Assembly (NCBI GenBank): GCA_964584135.1
Contig: CAZOYN010000056.1
Location: 1 to 5,291, forward strand
Origin: CAZOYN01 sp964584135
Lineage (GTDB): Bacteria > Patescibacteriota > Saccharimonadia > Saccharimonadales > UBA4665
Length of the DNA: 5,291 nt
Direction of reading: 5' to 3'
A model generated the notes under the pieces. It was not told where the DNA came from. It made no database searches and worked only from the letters and a program-made list of their open reading frames with translations. Made by a program: the position numbers and the translations under genes. Positions 1 to 4,572 of this stretch are shown in pieces. Every line of letters begins with the position of its first letter. Position 1 is the stretch's first letter.

Positions 1-63
1 CCTTTGTCAAAAAACGGGTTGTGTTTTACTGGCAAGACTGCCCGCCTGGCCGATTAAAGTGGG

Positions 64-85
64 GGCCCCGTTTTTGCAGGGGGCC
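64..85 (-). terminator. GC-only hairpin downstream of the 88-426 gene, possible weak terminator
   Basis: Positions 64-69 (GGCCCC) pair perfectly with 80-85 (GGGGCC), giving a six-base-pair GC-only stem with a 10-nt loop just 2 nt beyond the minus-strand stop codon at 88. Placement fits a transcription terminator. However, the minus-strand sequence after the stem is CCCACTTT rather than a clean U-tract, so intrinsic termination would be inefficient. The remaining flank (1-63) shows no gene I can support on either strand. Confidence 0.3.
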
Positions 86-87
86 GG

Positions 88-426
88 TTACGGGTTGGGG
101 CCGCACGTGGGCCAGGCCTTTTTTTTAGCCTCAGCGGCCTCTGCCAGTGCTTGCCGTGACTGCTTGTCTAAAAATGTACCTACCCTGTTTGCTGCATCAA
201 GACCATTTTCCCGTGCCATTTCAGCGACTGCTTCAATTGAGCTACGGGCAGCTTTGCAACTCACAATAGCCTGGGCCATGGGCACCAGGTTACCTTCATG
301 GTCGGCCACCAGTCGATCGCCCAGCGATTCAATGCCATGGTCAGTCAGAAAAGTCTGGGCATTAAAGGCTTCAATAGGCAGTCCTTTCTCACCCCCAAAA
401 TCGATTGCTATAGTGGCTTCGGTCAT
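88..426 (-). CDS. Small soluble protein of unknown function (112 aa)
   Basis: I do not recognise this family. The product is an acidic, Ala/Glu-rich, cytoplasmic-looking protein with no signal peptide and no membrane segment. Residues 1-50 look like a mixed alpha/beta part, with an IAIDFGGEKG stretch near the start. Residues 51-105 are dominated by Ala, Glu, Arg and Lys and should be mostly helical. The tail is short and ends in Pro-Asn-Pro, with Cys57 and Cys108 as the only cysteines. The minus frame is preferred over the overlapping plus-strand frame because its composition is protein-like, while the plus frame is a Ser/Ala-rich shadow. No Shine-Dalgarno sequence precedes the ATG. Instead a TAAGAT -10-like hexamer lies 7 nt upstream, implying a leaderless mRNA. 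It is divergent from the histidine-rich membrane protein gene, with only 68 bp between their starts. Confidence 0.7.
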   Translation of the reverse strand: MTEATIAIDFGGEKGLPIEAFNAQTFLTDHGIESLGDRLVADHEGNLVPMAQAIVSCKAARSSIEAVAEMARENGLDAANRVGTFLDKQSRQALAEAAEAKKKAWPTCGPNP

Positions 427-430
427 GGTC

Positions 431-449
431 GTTATCTTACAATGATAAC
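431..449. promoter_or_regulatory. Inverted repeat and -10-like element between divergent genes
   Basis: GTTATC (431-436) and GATAAC (444-449) form a perfect six-base dyad with a 7-bp spacer, in the 68-bp gap between the divergent genes starting at 426 and 495. On the minus strand TAAGAT (439-434) overlaps the proximal arm and could be the -10 of the 426 gene, ending 7 nt from its ATG. I see no good -35 at the proper spacing. Position over a -10 suggests an operator, but this is inference from symmetry and location only. Confidence 0.35.
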
Positions 450-481
450 CTCAAGCGTCGCTAAAGTCTATGTGCCTGTAG

Positions 482-487
482 TATGAT
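482..487 (+). promoter_or_regulatory. -10-like element just upstream of the histidine-rich protein gene
   Basis: TATGAT lies 7 nt before the ATG at 495, and the overlapping TAGTAT (479-484) lies 7 nt before the ATG at 492. Neither has a recognisable -35 at 16-18 bp, and no Shine-Dalgarno sequence is present. The arrangement matches other genes in the window that appear to be transcribed from, or within a few bases of, the start codon. It argues against the in-frame ATG at 483, which falls inside the hexamer. Confidence 0.4.
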
Positions 488-494
488 ACATATG

Positions 495-1115
495 ATGTTT
501 AAGTTTTTGAGGGCGACCTGGTTCTTGGTGCTGGCCGGCGCCGTACTTGGCGCACTGGTTATAGTAGCTATCCGTTTTGCCACCTACAACCCCGTGCGCG
601 TCCACTACCACGCCAACTTTGCGGTGTACATTAACGGCCAACGTGAAGAATTTAAAGGCACCCAGTACTACCAGGAAGTAGCCGTTTGCAGCAACACCAA
701 CGACATTACCCTGCCGCAACAACGGGCCCACATGCACGACAATATTAACTCCGTGGTGCATGTCCACGACCATGCCGCTACTTGGGGTCAGTTCTTTGAA
801 AATCTCGGCTGGTTCGTAGGGCCGAACTTCATCCAAACAGCCGACGGCACACTGTACACCGAAAACGGCAACAACAAATTGCACATCTTAATCAACGGCC
901 AGGATTACACCGACCTGACGCCAATAACCAATATGGTGATCCAGGATAAGTCGCGCCTTTTGGTCAGCTTTGGCAACATCAGCGACGCCGAGGTGCAGCA
1001 AGAATACAGCAATGTGCCCAGCACGGCCGCCCGTTACGACGTCGAAAAAGATCCCGCCTCCTGCTCGGGCGGCGAGAACGTTTCTACCTCTGACCGGCTC
1101 CACCACCTGTTTTAA
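495..1115 (+). CDS. Membrane-anchored extracytoplasmic protein with HxH clusters, candidate metal-binding protein
   Basis: Residues about 9-28 form one hydrophobic helix after a short basic N-terminus, so the protein should be anchored with the remaining 175 or so residues outside the cytoplasm. The outer domain carries three histidine clusters: H37-x-H39, H79-x-H81 and H89-x-H91-x-H93, in the contexts VHYHANFAVYING and VVHVHDHAATWGQFFENLGW. From memory, similar HxHA-F-V-ING...VHVH domains occur as uncharacterised proteins in CPR bacteria and archaea, sometimes annotated near thiol-disulfide proteins; I could not check this. Seven spaced histidines suggest metal binding, which is inference. 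Cys65 and Cys190 are the only cysteines. Starts at 483, 492 and 495 are all in frame; 495 is chosen because -10-like hexamers overlap 479-487 and no ribosome site exists. The next gene starts 19 nt after the stop, so the two probably work together. Confidence 0.85.
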   Translation: MFKFLRATWFLVLAGAVLGALVIVAIRFATYNPVRVHYHANFAVYINGQREEFKGTQYYQEVAVCSNTNDITLPQQRAHMHDNINSVVHVHDHAATWGQFFENLGWFVGPNFIQTADGTLYTENGNNKLHILINGQDYTDLTPITNMVIQDKSRLLVSFGNISDAEVQQEYSNVPSTAARYDVEKDPASCSGGENVSTSDRLHHLF

Positions 1116-1122
1116 ACTGGGC

Positions 1123-1128
1123 TATACT
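1123..1128 (+). promoter_or_regulatory. -10 element for a leaderless second transcript
   Basis: TATACT lies in the 19-nt gap between the two genes and ends 6 nt before the ATG at 1135, which would place the start point on the A of that ATG. No Shine-Dalgarno sequence is present in the gap. There is no convincing -35 at 16-18 bp. It suggests the membrane protein can be transcribed as a leaderless mRNA, in addition to read-through from the upstream gene. Confidence 0.45.
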
Positions 1129-1134
1129 GTTAAG

Positions 1135-1779
1135 ATGAATAACCAGGCTCGTGCCAGATACCTACAAATCGGGGCCTGGAGCCTCAGCCTGTTGGTGAGC
1201 GTGTTGGCTTTTATGGCCTGGGGGCAAAGTAATGCCTGGCAGCTAAAAGGCATCAGCACCTACCTGCTCTTCCCGGTCTTTGGCTTGCTGGCCTTCAGCT
1301 TGATGTGGGCCCACTACCCGGCGAGCCTCATACGGCAAAAGTTCAACCTGCCAAAATCAGTTTTGCATAATTACTTTGAAGCCACTGGTTTTGCCGTGCT
1401 GCTGTTTATCTGTTTGCATCCTGGGCTGCTGATTTACCAGCGTTTCCGGGACGGTTTTGGCCTGCCACCACGCAGCTATGAAAGCTACGTCCGCCCCGGA
1501 CTTGGTTGGGTCACGCTGGTGGGCACGACTTCGCTGTTTATTTTCCTGGCCTATGAGTTACGCCGTTGGTACGGCCAAAAGCCCTGGTGGCGCTACATGC
1601 AGCTGGCGACCGACGTGGCCATGCTCGGCATTTTTTACCATTCGCTGCGGTTGGGCACGCAGTTAATGAGTGGCTGGTTCAAGGCAGTCTGGTGGTTTTA
1701 CGGTATAACGCTGGTTGCCATTCTTATCTACACCTACAGCAACAAGTACAAGGCACATCAAAAATCCGGGACCGTTTAG
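1135..1779 (+). CDS. Six-helix membrane protein, ferric reductase-like (heme b) transmembrane family
   Basis: The 214-residue product is almost entirely membrane-embedded, with hydrophobic helices near residues 13-30, 41-60, 82-101, 124-142, 156-174 and 183-201. Histidines inside or at the edge of helices (H60, H78, H95 in LHPGLL, and H169 in FYHSLRLG) have the spacing expected of heme ligands in the ferric reductase-like transmembrane family, which moves electrons across the membrane through b-type hemes. No FAD or NAD(P)H domain is attached, so as in MsrQ-like stand-alone members the partner would be separate. A longer frame opening at 970 is rejected because it would run inside the upstream gene. 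The ATG at 1135 follows a TATACT element by 6 nt. The histidine-rich protein encoded just upstream is the obvious candidate partner. The stop codon lies in the loop of the terminator hairpin. The broad family is a fair call; the substrate is unknown. Confidence 0.8.
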   Translation: MNNQARARYLQIGAWSLSLLVSVLAFMAWGQSNAWQLKGISTYLLFPVFGLLAFSLMWAHYPASLIRQKFNLPKSVLHNYFEATGFAVLLFICLHPGLLIYQRFRDGFGLPPRSYESYVRPGLGWVTLVGTTSLFIFLAYELRRWYGQKPWWRYMQLATDVAMLGIFYHSLRLGTQLMSGWFKAVWWFYGITLVAILIYTYSNKYKAHQKSGTV

Positions 1780-1793
1780 CCCCGGATTTTTGA
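1758..1793. terminator. Bidirectional intrinsic terminator with the upstream stop codon in its loop
   Basis: Positions 1758-1770 and 1781-1793 are perfect complements over 13 bp (a TCAAAAATCCGGG arm and its reverse complement), closing a 10-nt loop. The stem carries A5 on one side and T5 on the other, so a U-run follows the GC-rich part in both directions. The TAG of the plus-strand gene (1777-1779) is in the loop, so the last codons of that gene also encode the left arm. On the minus strand it begins 14 nt after the stop of the 28-codon ORF, so it suits both convergent transcripts. Confidence 0.85.
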
Positions 1794-1806
1794 TAAGACA
1801 AAGAGC

Positions 1807-1893
1807 TTACAGTTTCTTCAGCAATTTGTCGATTTTGAGGATGCCTTGGTTCGACGTGGTGACGAGCTCAAAGGCTAAAGCATTGGCTTTCAT
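1807..1893 (-). CDS. 28-codon small ORF, unknown, strongly promoted
   Basis: This short reading frame has stronger upstream signals than any other gene here. It begins MKANALAFELV and ends KIDKLLKKL, giving a basic, amphipathic-looking C-terminal half with five lysines in its last nine residues and no signal peptide or full membrane span. AAGGGGG lies 4 nt before the ATG as a plausible Shine-Dalgarno sequence. About 50 nt of A-rich, unstructured-looking leader connect it to a TTGACA/TATAAT promoter. The shared hairpin at 1758-1793 follows the stop, so the predicted transcript is a compact monocistronic RNA of about 185 nt. I do not recognise the peptide. Alternatives are a small regulatory RNA containing a chance ORF, or a remnant of a longer gene. 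The agreement of promoter, ribosome site, short ORF and terminator argues for a real small protein. Confidence 0.55.
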   Translation of the reverse strand: MKANALAFELVTTSNQGILKIDKLLKKL

Positions 1894-1950
1894 TAGTCCC
1901 CCTTGTTTTTGTTATTTGTAATTTTTGTTTGTGACCACGAAACAGTACAT

Positions 1951-1978
1951 ATTATACACATTTTTTGAATTTTGTCAA
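1951..1978 (-). promoter_or_regulatory. Near-consensus sigma-70-type promoter for the small ORF
   Basis: Reading the minus strand, TTGACA (1978-1973) and TATAAT (1956-1951) are both perfect consensus hexamers separated by 16 bp. The start point would fall near 1944, giving a leader of about 50 nt before the ATG at 1893. A direct repeat TTTTGAAT (plus strand 1963-1970 and 1979-1986) brackets the -35 and could be a regulator site or simply part of the AT-rich tract. Confidence 0.8.
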
Positions 1979-2067
1979 TTTTGAATGTGCGGTTATGGCT
2001 TTTTGTTTCGCTGGATGTCATGGGTATCATAGCGCTGCTGGCCGGCGGCTGGCAAGCACAATGACCT

Positions 2068-2397
2068 TTAATTCGTTGTAATTTTTGTGCTGCGGTTGAT
2101 AGCCCAGAACATGACAATTGCCACTACAAATAAACCGGCTGGCAATACGGCCAATACAGGGCTTATATGGTGCTGTACAGGCCTTGGAGCAACTTGGGTT
2201 GCAGCCACATTGTTCAGACTAACTGTTGTGACAGGCGACACCTGCAAAGGTACGCCACCAGTGCTGGTTAGTAAACTGTTAGCCGTACCCGGCTGAACAG
2301 AGGAAGTTTGGGCAGCATTACTGGCCGGTGCAGCAGATACCTGGGGGTTCTGGGTCGTGCCTTGGGTGCCTGAACCCGGGCTTGTACTAAGAGACAT
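2068..2397 (-). CDS. Ser/Thr/Pro/Gln-rich protein with a single C-terminal membrane anchor
   Basis: The 109-residue product has a low-complexity N-terminal region (about residues 1-75) rich in Ser, Thr, Pro, Gln, Ala and Val and nearly devoid of charge, followed by one hydrophobic helix (about 78-100, VLAVLPAGLFVVAIVMFWAI) and a short basic tail RSTKITTN. By the positive-inside rule the tail should be cytoplasmic and the flexible N-terminus outside, but there is no cleavable signal. The function is unknown; a surface-exposed stalk or spacer is only a guess. Three in-frame starts exist: GTG 2430, ATG 2418 and ATG 2397. The last is chosen because a TACAAT -10-like hexamer ends 6 nt before it, as at 1135, and because no ribosome site serves the other two. 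If 2418 were used, seven residues would be added. Confidence 0.65.
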   Translation of the reverse strand: MSLSTSPGSGTQGTTQNPQVSAAPASNAAQTSSVQPGTANSLLTSTGGVPLQVSPVTTVSLNNVAATQVAPRPVQHHISPVLAVLPAGLFVVAIVMFWAINRSTKITTN

Positions 2398-2403
2398 CCC
2401 CTT

Positions 2404-2409
2404 ATTGTA
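2404..2409 (-). promoter_or_regulatory. -10-like element for the C-terminally anchored protein gene
   Basis: On the minus strand TACAAT (2409-2404) is followed by AAGGGG and then the ATG at 2397, placing the expected start point on the A of the start codon. The AAGGGG touches the ATG directly and is too close to act as a Shine-Dalgarno sequence for it. No clear -35 is present at 16-18 bp. Weak on its own, but it repeats the geometry seen at 1123-1135. Confidence 0.35.
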
Positions 2410-2529
2410 TAACGACATGGTAATAATCACGGGTTTGGTGTGGCAATCTTCACAGCCAGCCGGTCATACGCGTGCTGTAATGGGGACGTATCAGGTTGTG
2501 GTCCGTGCCAAATAAGGACGCCGATACCA

Positions 2530-2555
2530 AAAGCCCCGTTACAATCCGGGGCTTT
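2530..2555 (-). terminator. Intrinsic terminator of the KGG peptide gene
   Basis: AAAGCCCCG (2530-2538) pairs perfectly with CGGGGCTTT (2547-2555), a 9-bp GC-centred stem with an 8-nt loop. On the minus strand the stem runs out into TTTT, fitting a rho-independent terminator 29 nt after the stop codon of the KGG gene. In the plus direction it also ends in TTTCT and could act weakly, but I support no plus-strand gene before it. Confidence 0.75.
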
Positions 2556-2584
2556 CTAAGTTGGCGGGGCGCGCGTAACGAAAG

Positions 2585-2782
2585 TTACGAACGATTGCGG
2601 TGACTGTTTTGGCCACCTAAACGCTTGGCTTCAAGCGGCTGGGCCTTGGCCCCCTTCTTGCCGGCCTCGCTGGCGCGGGCCGGGTCATGCTTAAAATTAC
2701 CGCCGCTAGCGCGGCCACCTTCGCTGGCGATAGCTTTTTGCATGTCATCATCCATTGCTGCAAATCCACGCTTTTGTACCAT
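2585..2782 (-). CDS. KGG-repeat stress-induced-type small protein
   Basis: The 65-residue hydrophilic product matches the KGG (GsiB/YciG-like, stress-induced) repeat family: RGFAAMDDD (residues 5-13), an EGGRASGGNF segment (21-30), and ARASEAGKKGAK (35-46), with a further RLGGQ near the end. Members are small, glycine- and charge-rich, probably largely disordered proteins linked to general stress or desiccation responses; a biochemical activity is not established. A GTG at 2788 is in frame, but it lies within the AGGAGG ribosome site, so the ATG at 2782, 5 nt after that site, is the start. A promoter-like TATACT and a dyad lie upstream, and a clear terminator lies downstream, so it is likely a single-gene unit. 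Confidence 0.85.
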   Translation of the reverse strand: MVQKRGFAAMDDDMQKAIASEGGRASGGNFKHDPARASEAGKKGAKAQPLEAKRLGGQNSHRNRS

Positions 2783-2787
2783 ACTCA

Positions 2788-2793
2788 CCTCCT
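2788..2793 (-). promoter_or_regulatory. Shine-Dalgarno AGGAGG of the KGG gene
   Basis: On the minus strand AAAGGAGG is followed by TGAGT and the ATG at 2782, a near-ideal ribosome site at 5-nt spacing. It decides the start, because the alternative in-frame GTG at 2788 begins with the last G of this site. Confidence 0.85.
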
Positions 2794-2810
2794 TTGAACT
2801 TACTTAATAA

Positions 2811-2832
2811 CCGCTAGTGTAGCGGCAGTATA
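2811..2832 (-). promoter_or_regulatory. -10 element and overlapping dyad upstream of the KGG gene
   Basis: On the minus strand TATACT (2832-2827) is a good -10 hexamer, placing the start point near 2820. Immediately after it CCGCTA (2825-2820) and TAGCGG (2816-2811) form a perfect six-base inverted repeat with a 3-nt centre, spanning the predicted start point. It could be an operator or a 5' stabilising hairpin in the mRNA. No strong -35 is visible, which would fit activation by a regulator or an alternative sigma factor. Confidence 0.45.
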
Positions 2833-2892
2833 GTCAGCCTGCAGTGAGATATGTTCTTGCCAACCTGTGCTAGGCCAGGGGCAATAATAGCC

Positions 2893-3135
2893 TTATCGTA
2901 CGCGCGAAATAAGTTTTATATTCGCCAGGTACTTACTGGCCTCAATGTTCGGATGGTTCATGATGTAGTTCATATGTTTATCCACAAAAGGGATGAGGTT
3001 GTCTGGATAAACTTGGTTGTTAGCACTATAGGTTGAAGTCGTATTGTAGGTGGTACTGGCAGCCATACTCAGAAGCTTTTGCCTAATATCCCTGCCCTCT
3101 TCGGAGTCAGGATAATCGCTTCCTCGTTTTTGCAT
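2893..3135 (-). CDS. Small conserved-looking protein of unknown function (80 aa)
   Basis: I cannot assign a family. The product is soluble, without signal or membrane segment, and has two parts. Residues 1-25 are charged and probably helical (DSEEGRDIRQKLL). After a Ser/Thr/Asn/Tyr-rich linker (26-42), a region YPDNLIPFVDKHMNYIMNHP (43-62) leads to a Tyr/Leu-rich basic end (KYLANIKLISRVR). Density of aromatic residues and histidines suggests a folded domain rather than a random frame. The ATG is fixed by an upstream in-frame stop with no alternative start between. AAAGG occurs 12 nt upstream, too far for a typical ribosome site, so initiation is unclear. It lies 128 bp after the DoxX gene on the same strand, and its own TATACT element suggests separate transcription. 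Confidence 0.65.
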   Translation of the reverse strand: MQKRGSDYPDSEEGRDIRQKLLSMAASTTYNTTSTYSANNQVYPDNLIPFVDKHMNYIMNHPNIEASKYLANIKLISRVR

Positions 3136-3178
3136 GGTGCTGTCAAACCTTTGCTGTCACATACGTACTATTAGTTCT

Positions 3179-3184
3179 AGTATA
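3179..3184 (-). promoter_or_regulatory. -10-like element for the 80-residue protein gene
   Basis: On the minus strand TATACT (3184-3179) is a good -10 hexamer and would give a leader of about 36 nt before the ATG at 3135. No -35 resembling TTGACA lies at 16-18 bp. A small inverted repeat, TACTA (3166-3170) and TAGTA (3178-3182), overlaps it. Evidence is limited to the hexamer and its position. Confidence 0.35.
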
Positions 3185-3263
3185 CAGGGGTAACTGCCGT
3201 TCACCTAATCTCGTACCATAACAAAGAGTTTGGGAATTGGAGCCAGACTGACAGATCTAATGA

Positions 3264-3782
3264 TTAAGAGGGGCTGGCTAGAACCGCCCACCACGGGAAG
3301 CGCTTAACGATGTAATTATCGAGCGACCAGCTACTTTGCGCAGCCAGCTTGTCCAGGCCGTATAGCGAGAAGAATACGACTGCATAGATAATACCGATGC
3401 CGATATCTGTTGAGGTGGCGCTATATGGGCCGCCAAAACCTTCGGCTACTGACCATATAAGTAGACTAAAAACAGCTGCTGTTAGATACGTAGCCCGGCG
3501 GGCAACACCAAGAATTAATGCCAGCGCAATTAAGGTTTCGATAACTGTCACCATAATGGCAAACACGTGAGGGTTATGGGACAGTAGGTGAACCCAAAAA
3601 CTAAACCAGCCGTGCAACCACTGCGGTTGCCCATCGGCTGCAGACTTTATTTGGTCAAGAAAGCCGGATTTGAAAGCTGGTTGCCATTTAAAGACGGCAT
3701 TAATTGCCCAGACGAGACCAAAAATAATCCGCAGTATGGCAACGTGTCTTGATAAATACGCAGCTGAGTTCTTGCCCGCCAT
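3264..3782 (-). CDS. DoxX-family four-helix membrane protein
   Basis: The 172-residue product has four hydrophobic helices near residues 14-32, 73-92, 97-114 and 126-143, the usual DoxX/DoxD-like layout. Characteristic features are ILRIIFGLVWAINAVFKW in helix 1 (15-32), an ETLIALALILGVARR segment (82-96), and AEGFGGPYSATSTDIG (113-128) before helix 4. The loop between helices 1 and 2 (33-72) is long and Trp-rich. Families of this type include the small subunit of thiosulfate:quinone oxidoreductase and mycobacterial membrane oxidoreductase partners, but most members are uncharacterised, so a redox role is only suggested. The start is supported by a good promoter ending 9 nt before the ATG and no ribosome site, a nearly leaderless arrangement. 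It is divergent from the LURP-one-like gene with 106 bp between them. Confidence 0.85.
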   Translation of the reverse strand: MAGKNSAAYLSRHVAILRIIFGLVWAINAVFKWQPAFKSGFLDQIKSAADGQPQWLHGWFSFWVHLLSHNPHVFAIMVTVIETLIALALILGVARRATYLTAAVFSLLIWSVAEGFGGPYSATSTDIGIGIIYAVVFFSLYGLDKLAAQSSWSLDNYIVKRFPWWAVLASPS

Positions 3783-3791
3783 CTTATATGT

Positions 3792-3820
3792 AGCATAGCG
3801 ACAAATTTGCCGATTATCAA
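3792..3820 (-). promoter_or_regulatory. Promoter of the DoxX-family gene
   Basis: On the minus strand TTGATA (3820-3815) and TATGCT (3797-3792) are separated by 17 bp. The -10 ends 9 nt before the ATG at 3782, so the mRNA would have a leader of only about 0-3 nt. The -35 is embedded in a TATTGATAAT string identical to that in the kinase promoter at 5217-5226. Confidence 0.7.
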
Positions 3821-3827
3821 TATTGAT
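3816..3827. promoter_or_regulatory. 12-bp perfect palindrome over the DoxX -35 region
   Basis: ATCAATATTGAT is an uninterrupted perfect palindrome that covers most of the -35 hexamer of the minus-strand promoter, in the intergenic region shared with the divergent LURP-one-like gene. A dimeric regulator bound here could control the DoxX gene and perhaps both. AT-rich 12-mers arise by chance often enough that this is only a candidate. Confidence 0.35.
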
Positions 3828-3853
3828 CTGAGGGCAATAGTGAAACTGTAGGT

Positions 3854-3883
3854 TAGAATAAAGGCACTACAATTAACCAGGAG
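3854..3883 (+). promoter_or_regulatory. -10-like element and Shine-Dalgarno of the LURP-one-like gene
   Basis: AGGAG (3879-3883) lies 5 nt before the ATG at 3889, a convincing ribosome site. TAGAAT (3854-3859) is the best -10 candidate and would give a leader of about 23 nt containing that site. I see no good -35 for it. TACAAT (3868-3873) is a second hexamer, but it would start transcription inside the ribosome site and is less likely. Confidence 0.5.
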
Positions 3884-3888
3884 AGATT

Positions 3889-4509
3889 ATGGATTATACC
3901 CAGTACAAACAACTTGAGTTTAGACGCAAATTTTGGAAAATGTTTGGTGCTACTATTCATATGACGGATGTTGGCGGAGCGAATGAGCTCGGCCTGATAC
4001 AGATGAAAGCCTTCCGTCTCAAGAGCGACATTACACTCTACGCCGATAGCCATAAAGAACATCCGATCTTTAATATAAAGGCACGTCAAGCCGTCGCGCT
4101 AAACTACGTCTTTGACGTCCTTGACCCACAGACAGGCCAAGCGCTTTTTGCGCTTGAACGAAAGGGACTTAAATCGGCGTTCGTTCGTGACCATTGGTCA
4201 TTGCTCGACACCTCGGGCAACCAATTTGGCGAAGTCATTGAAACGAGTAGTCGTTTGGCAATTTTTCGCCGTTGGCTCAGCATGATAAGTGACTTGATAG
4301 CATTAGTATTTGCTTTTGTTCCAGAAACTTACACCATTCAAACAACCGGTGATCAGCCACAACTTATTGGCAGCATCATACATAAGAAAAATCCATTTAT
4401 TGTCAAGATGAGCTTGGATACGAGCCAAGCACAAACCACAATGGATCCCCGACTCGCCGTCGCTTCGTGCACACTGCTTTGTATACGTGACGCCAGCAAG
4501 AACGGCTAG
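3889..4509 (+). CDS. LURP-one-related (LOR) / tubby-like fold protein
   Basis: The 206-residue sequence carries the motif order I associate with bacterial LURP-one-related proteins: RRKFWKMFG near the N-terminus (12-20), KAFRLKSDITLYAD (40-53), IKARQ (63-67), a FDVLDPQTGQ beta-hairpin (75-84), RKGLKS (91-96), DHWSLLD (101-107), GEVIE (114-118), NPF (168-170) and a C-terminal DPRLAVASCTLL helix (186-197). Length is normal for the family. The fold is a 12-stranded beta-barrel around a central helix, related to tubby and scramblase domains; the bacterial role is unknown and may involve membrane phospholipid contact, which is family-level inference. A hydrophobic run at 131-145 is probably barrel or loop structure rather than a membrane span. 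The start is fixed by the AGGAG site. The gene converges with the kinase gene. Confidence 0.8.
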   Translation: MDYTQYKQLEFRRKFWKMFGATIHMTDVGGANELGLIQMKAFRLKSDITLYADSHKEHPIFNIKARQAVALNYVFDVLDPQTGQALFALERKGLKSAFVRDHWSLLDTSGNQFGEVIETSSRLAIFRRWLSMISDLIALVFAFVPETYTIQTTGDQPQLIGSIIHKKNPFIVKMSLDTSQAQTTMDPRLAVASCTLLCIRDASKNG

Positions 4510-4572
4510 CACGACAGGATTGTCTGCGGGGGCAGGATAGCGCTTCCCTCGCCTGTAGCTCGTCGCTTCTCC

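Noticed and set aside
59..445. Plus-strand 128-codon frame opposite the 88-426 gene
   Set aside because: Ser/Ala/Pro-rich shadow composition and no start signals; the minus-strand frame is more protein-like and has a plausible -10.
970..1134. N-terminal extension of the ferric reductase-like protein
   Set aside because: It lies entirely within the upstream gene in another frame and is Ala/Thr/Pro-rich with no resemblance to a membrane protein N-terminus; the start at 1135 has its own -10.
2034..2053. GC-rich cluster with repeated GCTGGC as a terminator of the 2068 gene
   Set aside because: The GCTGGC copies are direct rather than inverted repeats, so they form no stable stem, and no U-tract follows on the minus strand.
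1893..2117. Minus-strand 74-codon frame whose TAA overlaps the ATG of the 28-codon ORF (TAATG)
   Set aside because: It overlaps the end of the 2068-2397 gene and runs straight through the strong promoter and AT-rich leader; its composition follows that AT-rich tract. The overlap looks accidental.
2417..2515. Plus-strand 32-codon ORF ending just before the hairpin at 2530-2555
   Set aside because: No ribosome site and only a poor -10-like TATAAC before the ATG; a 32-codon frame is expected by chance, and the hairpin is better explained by the KGG gene.
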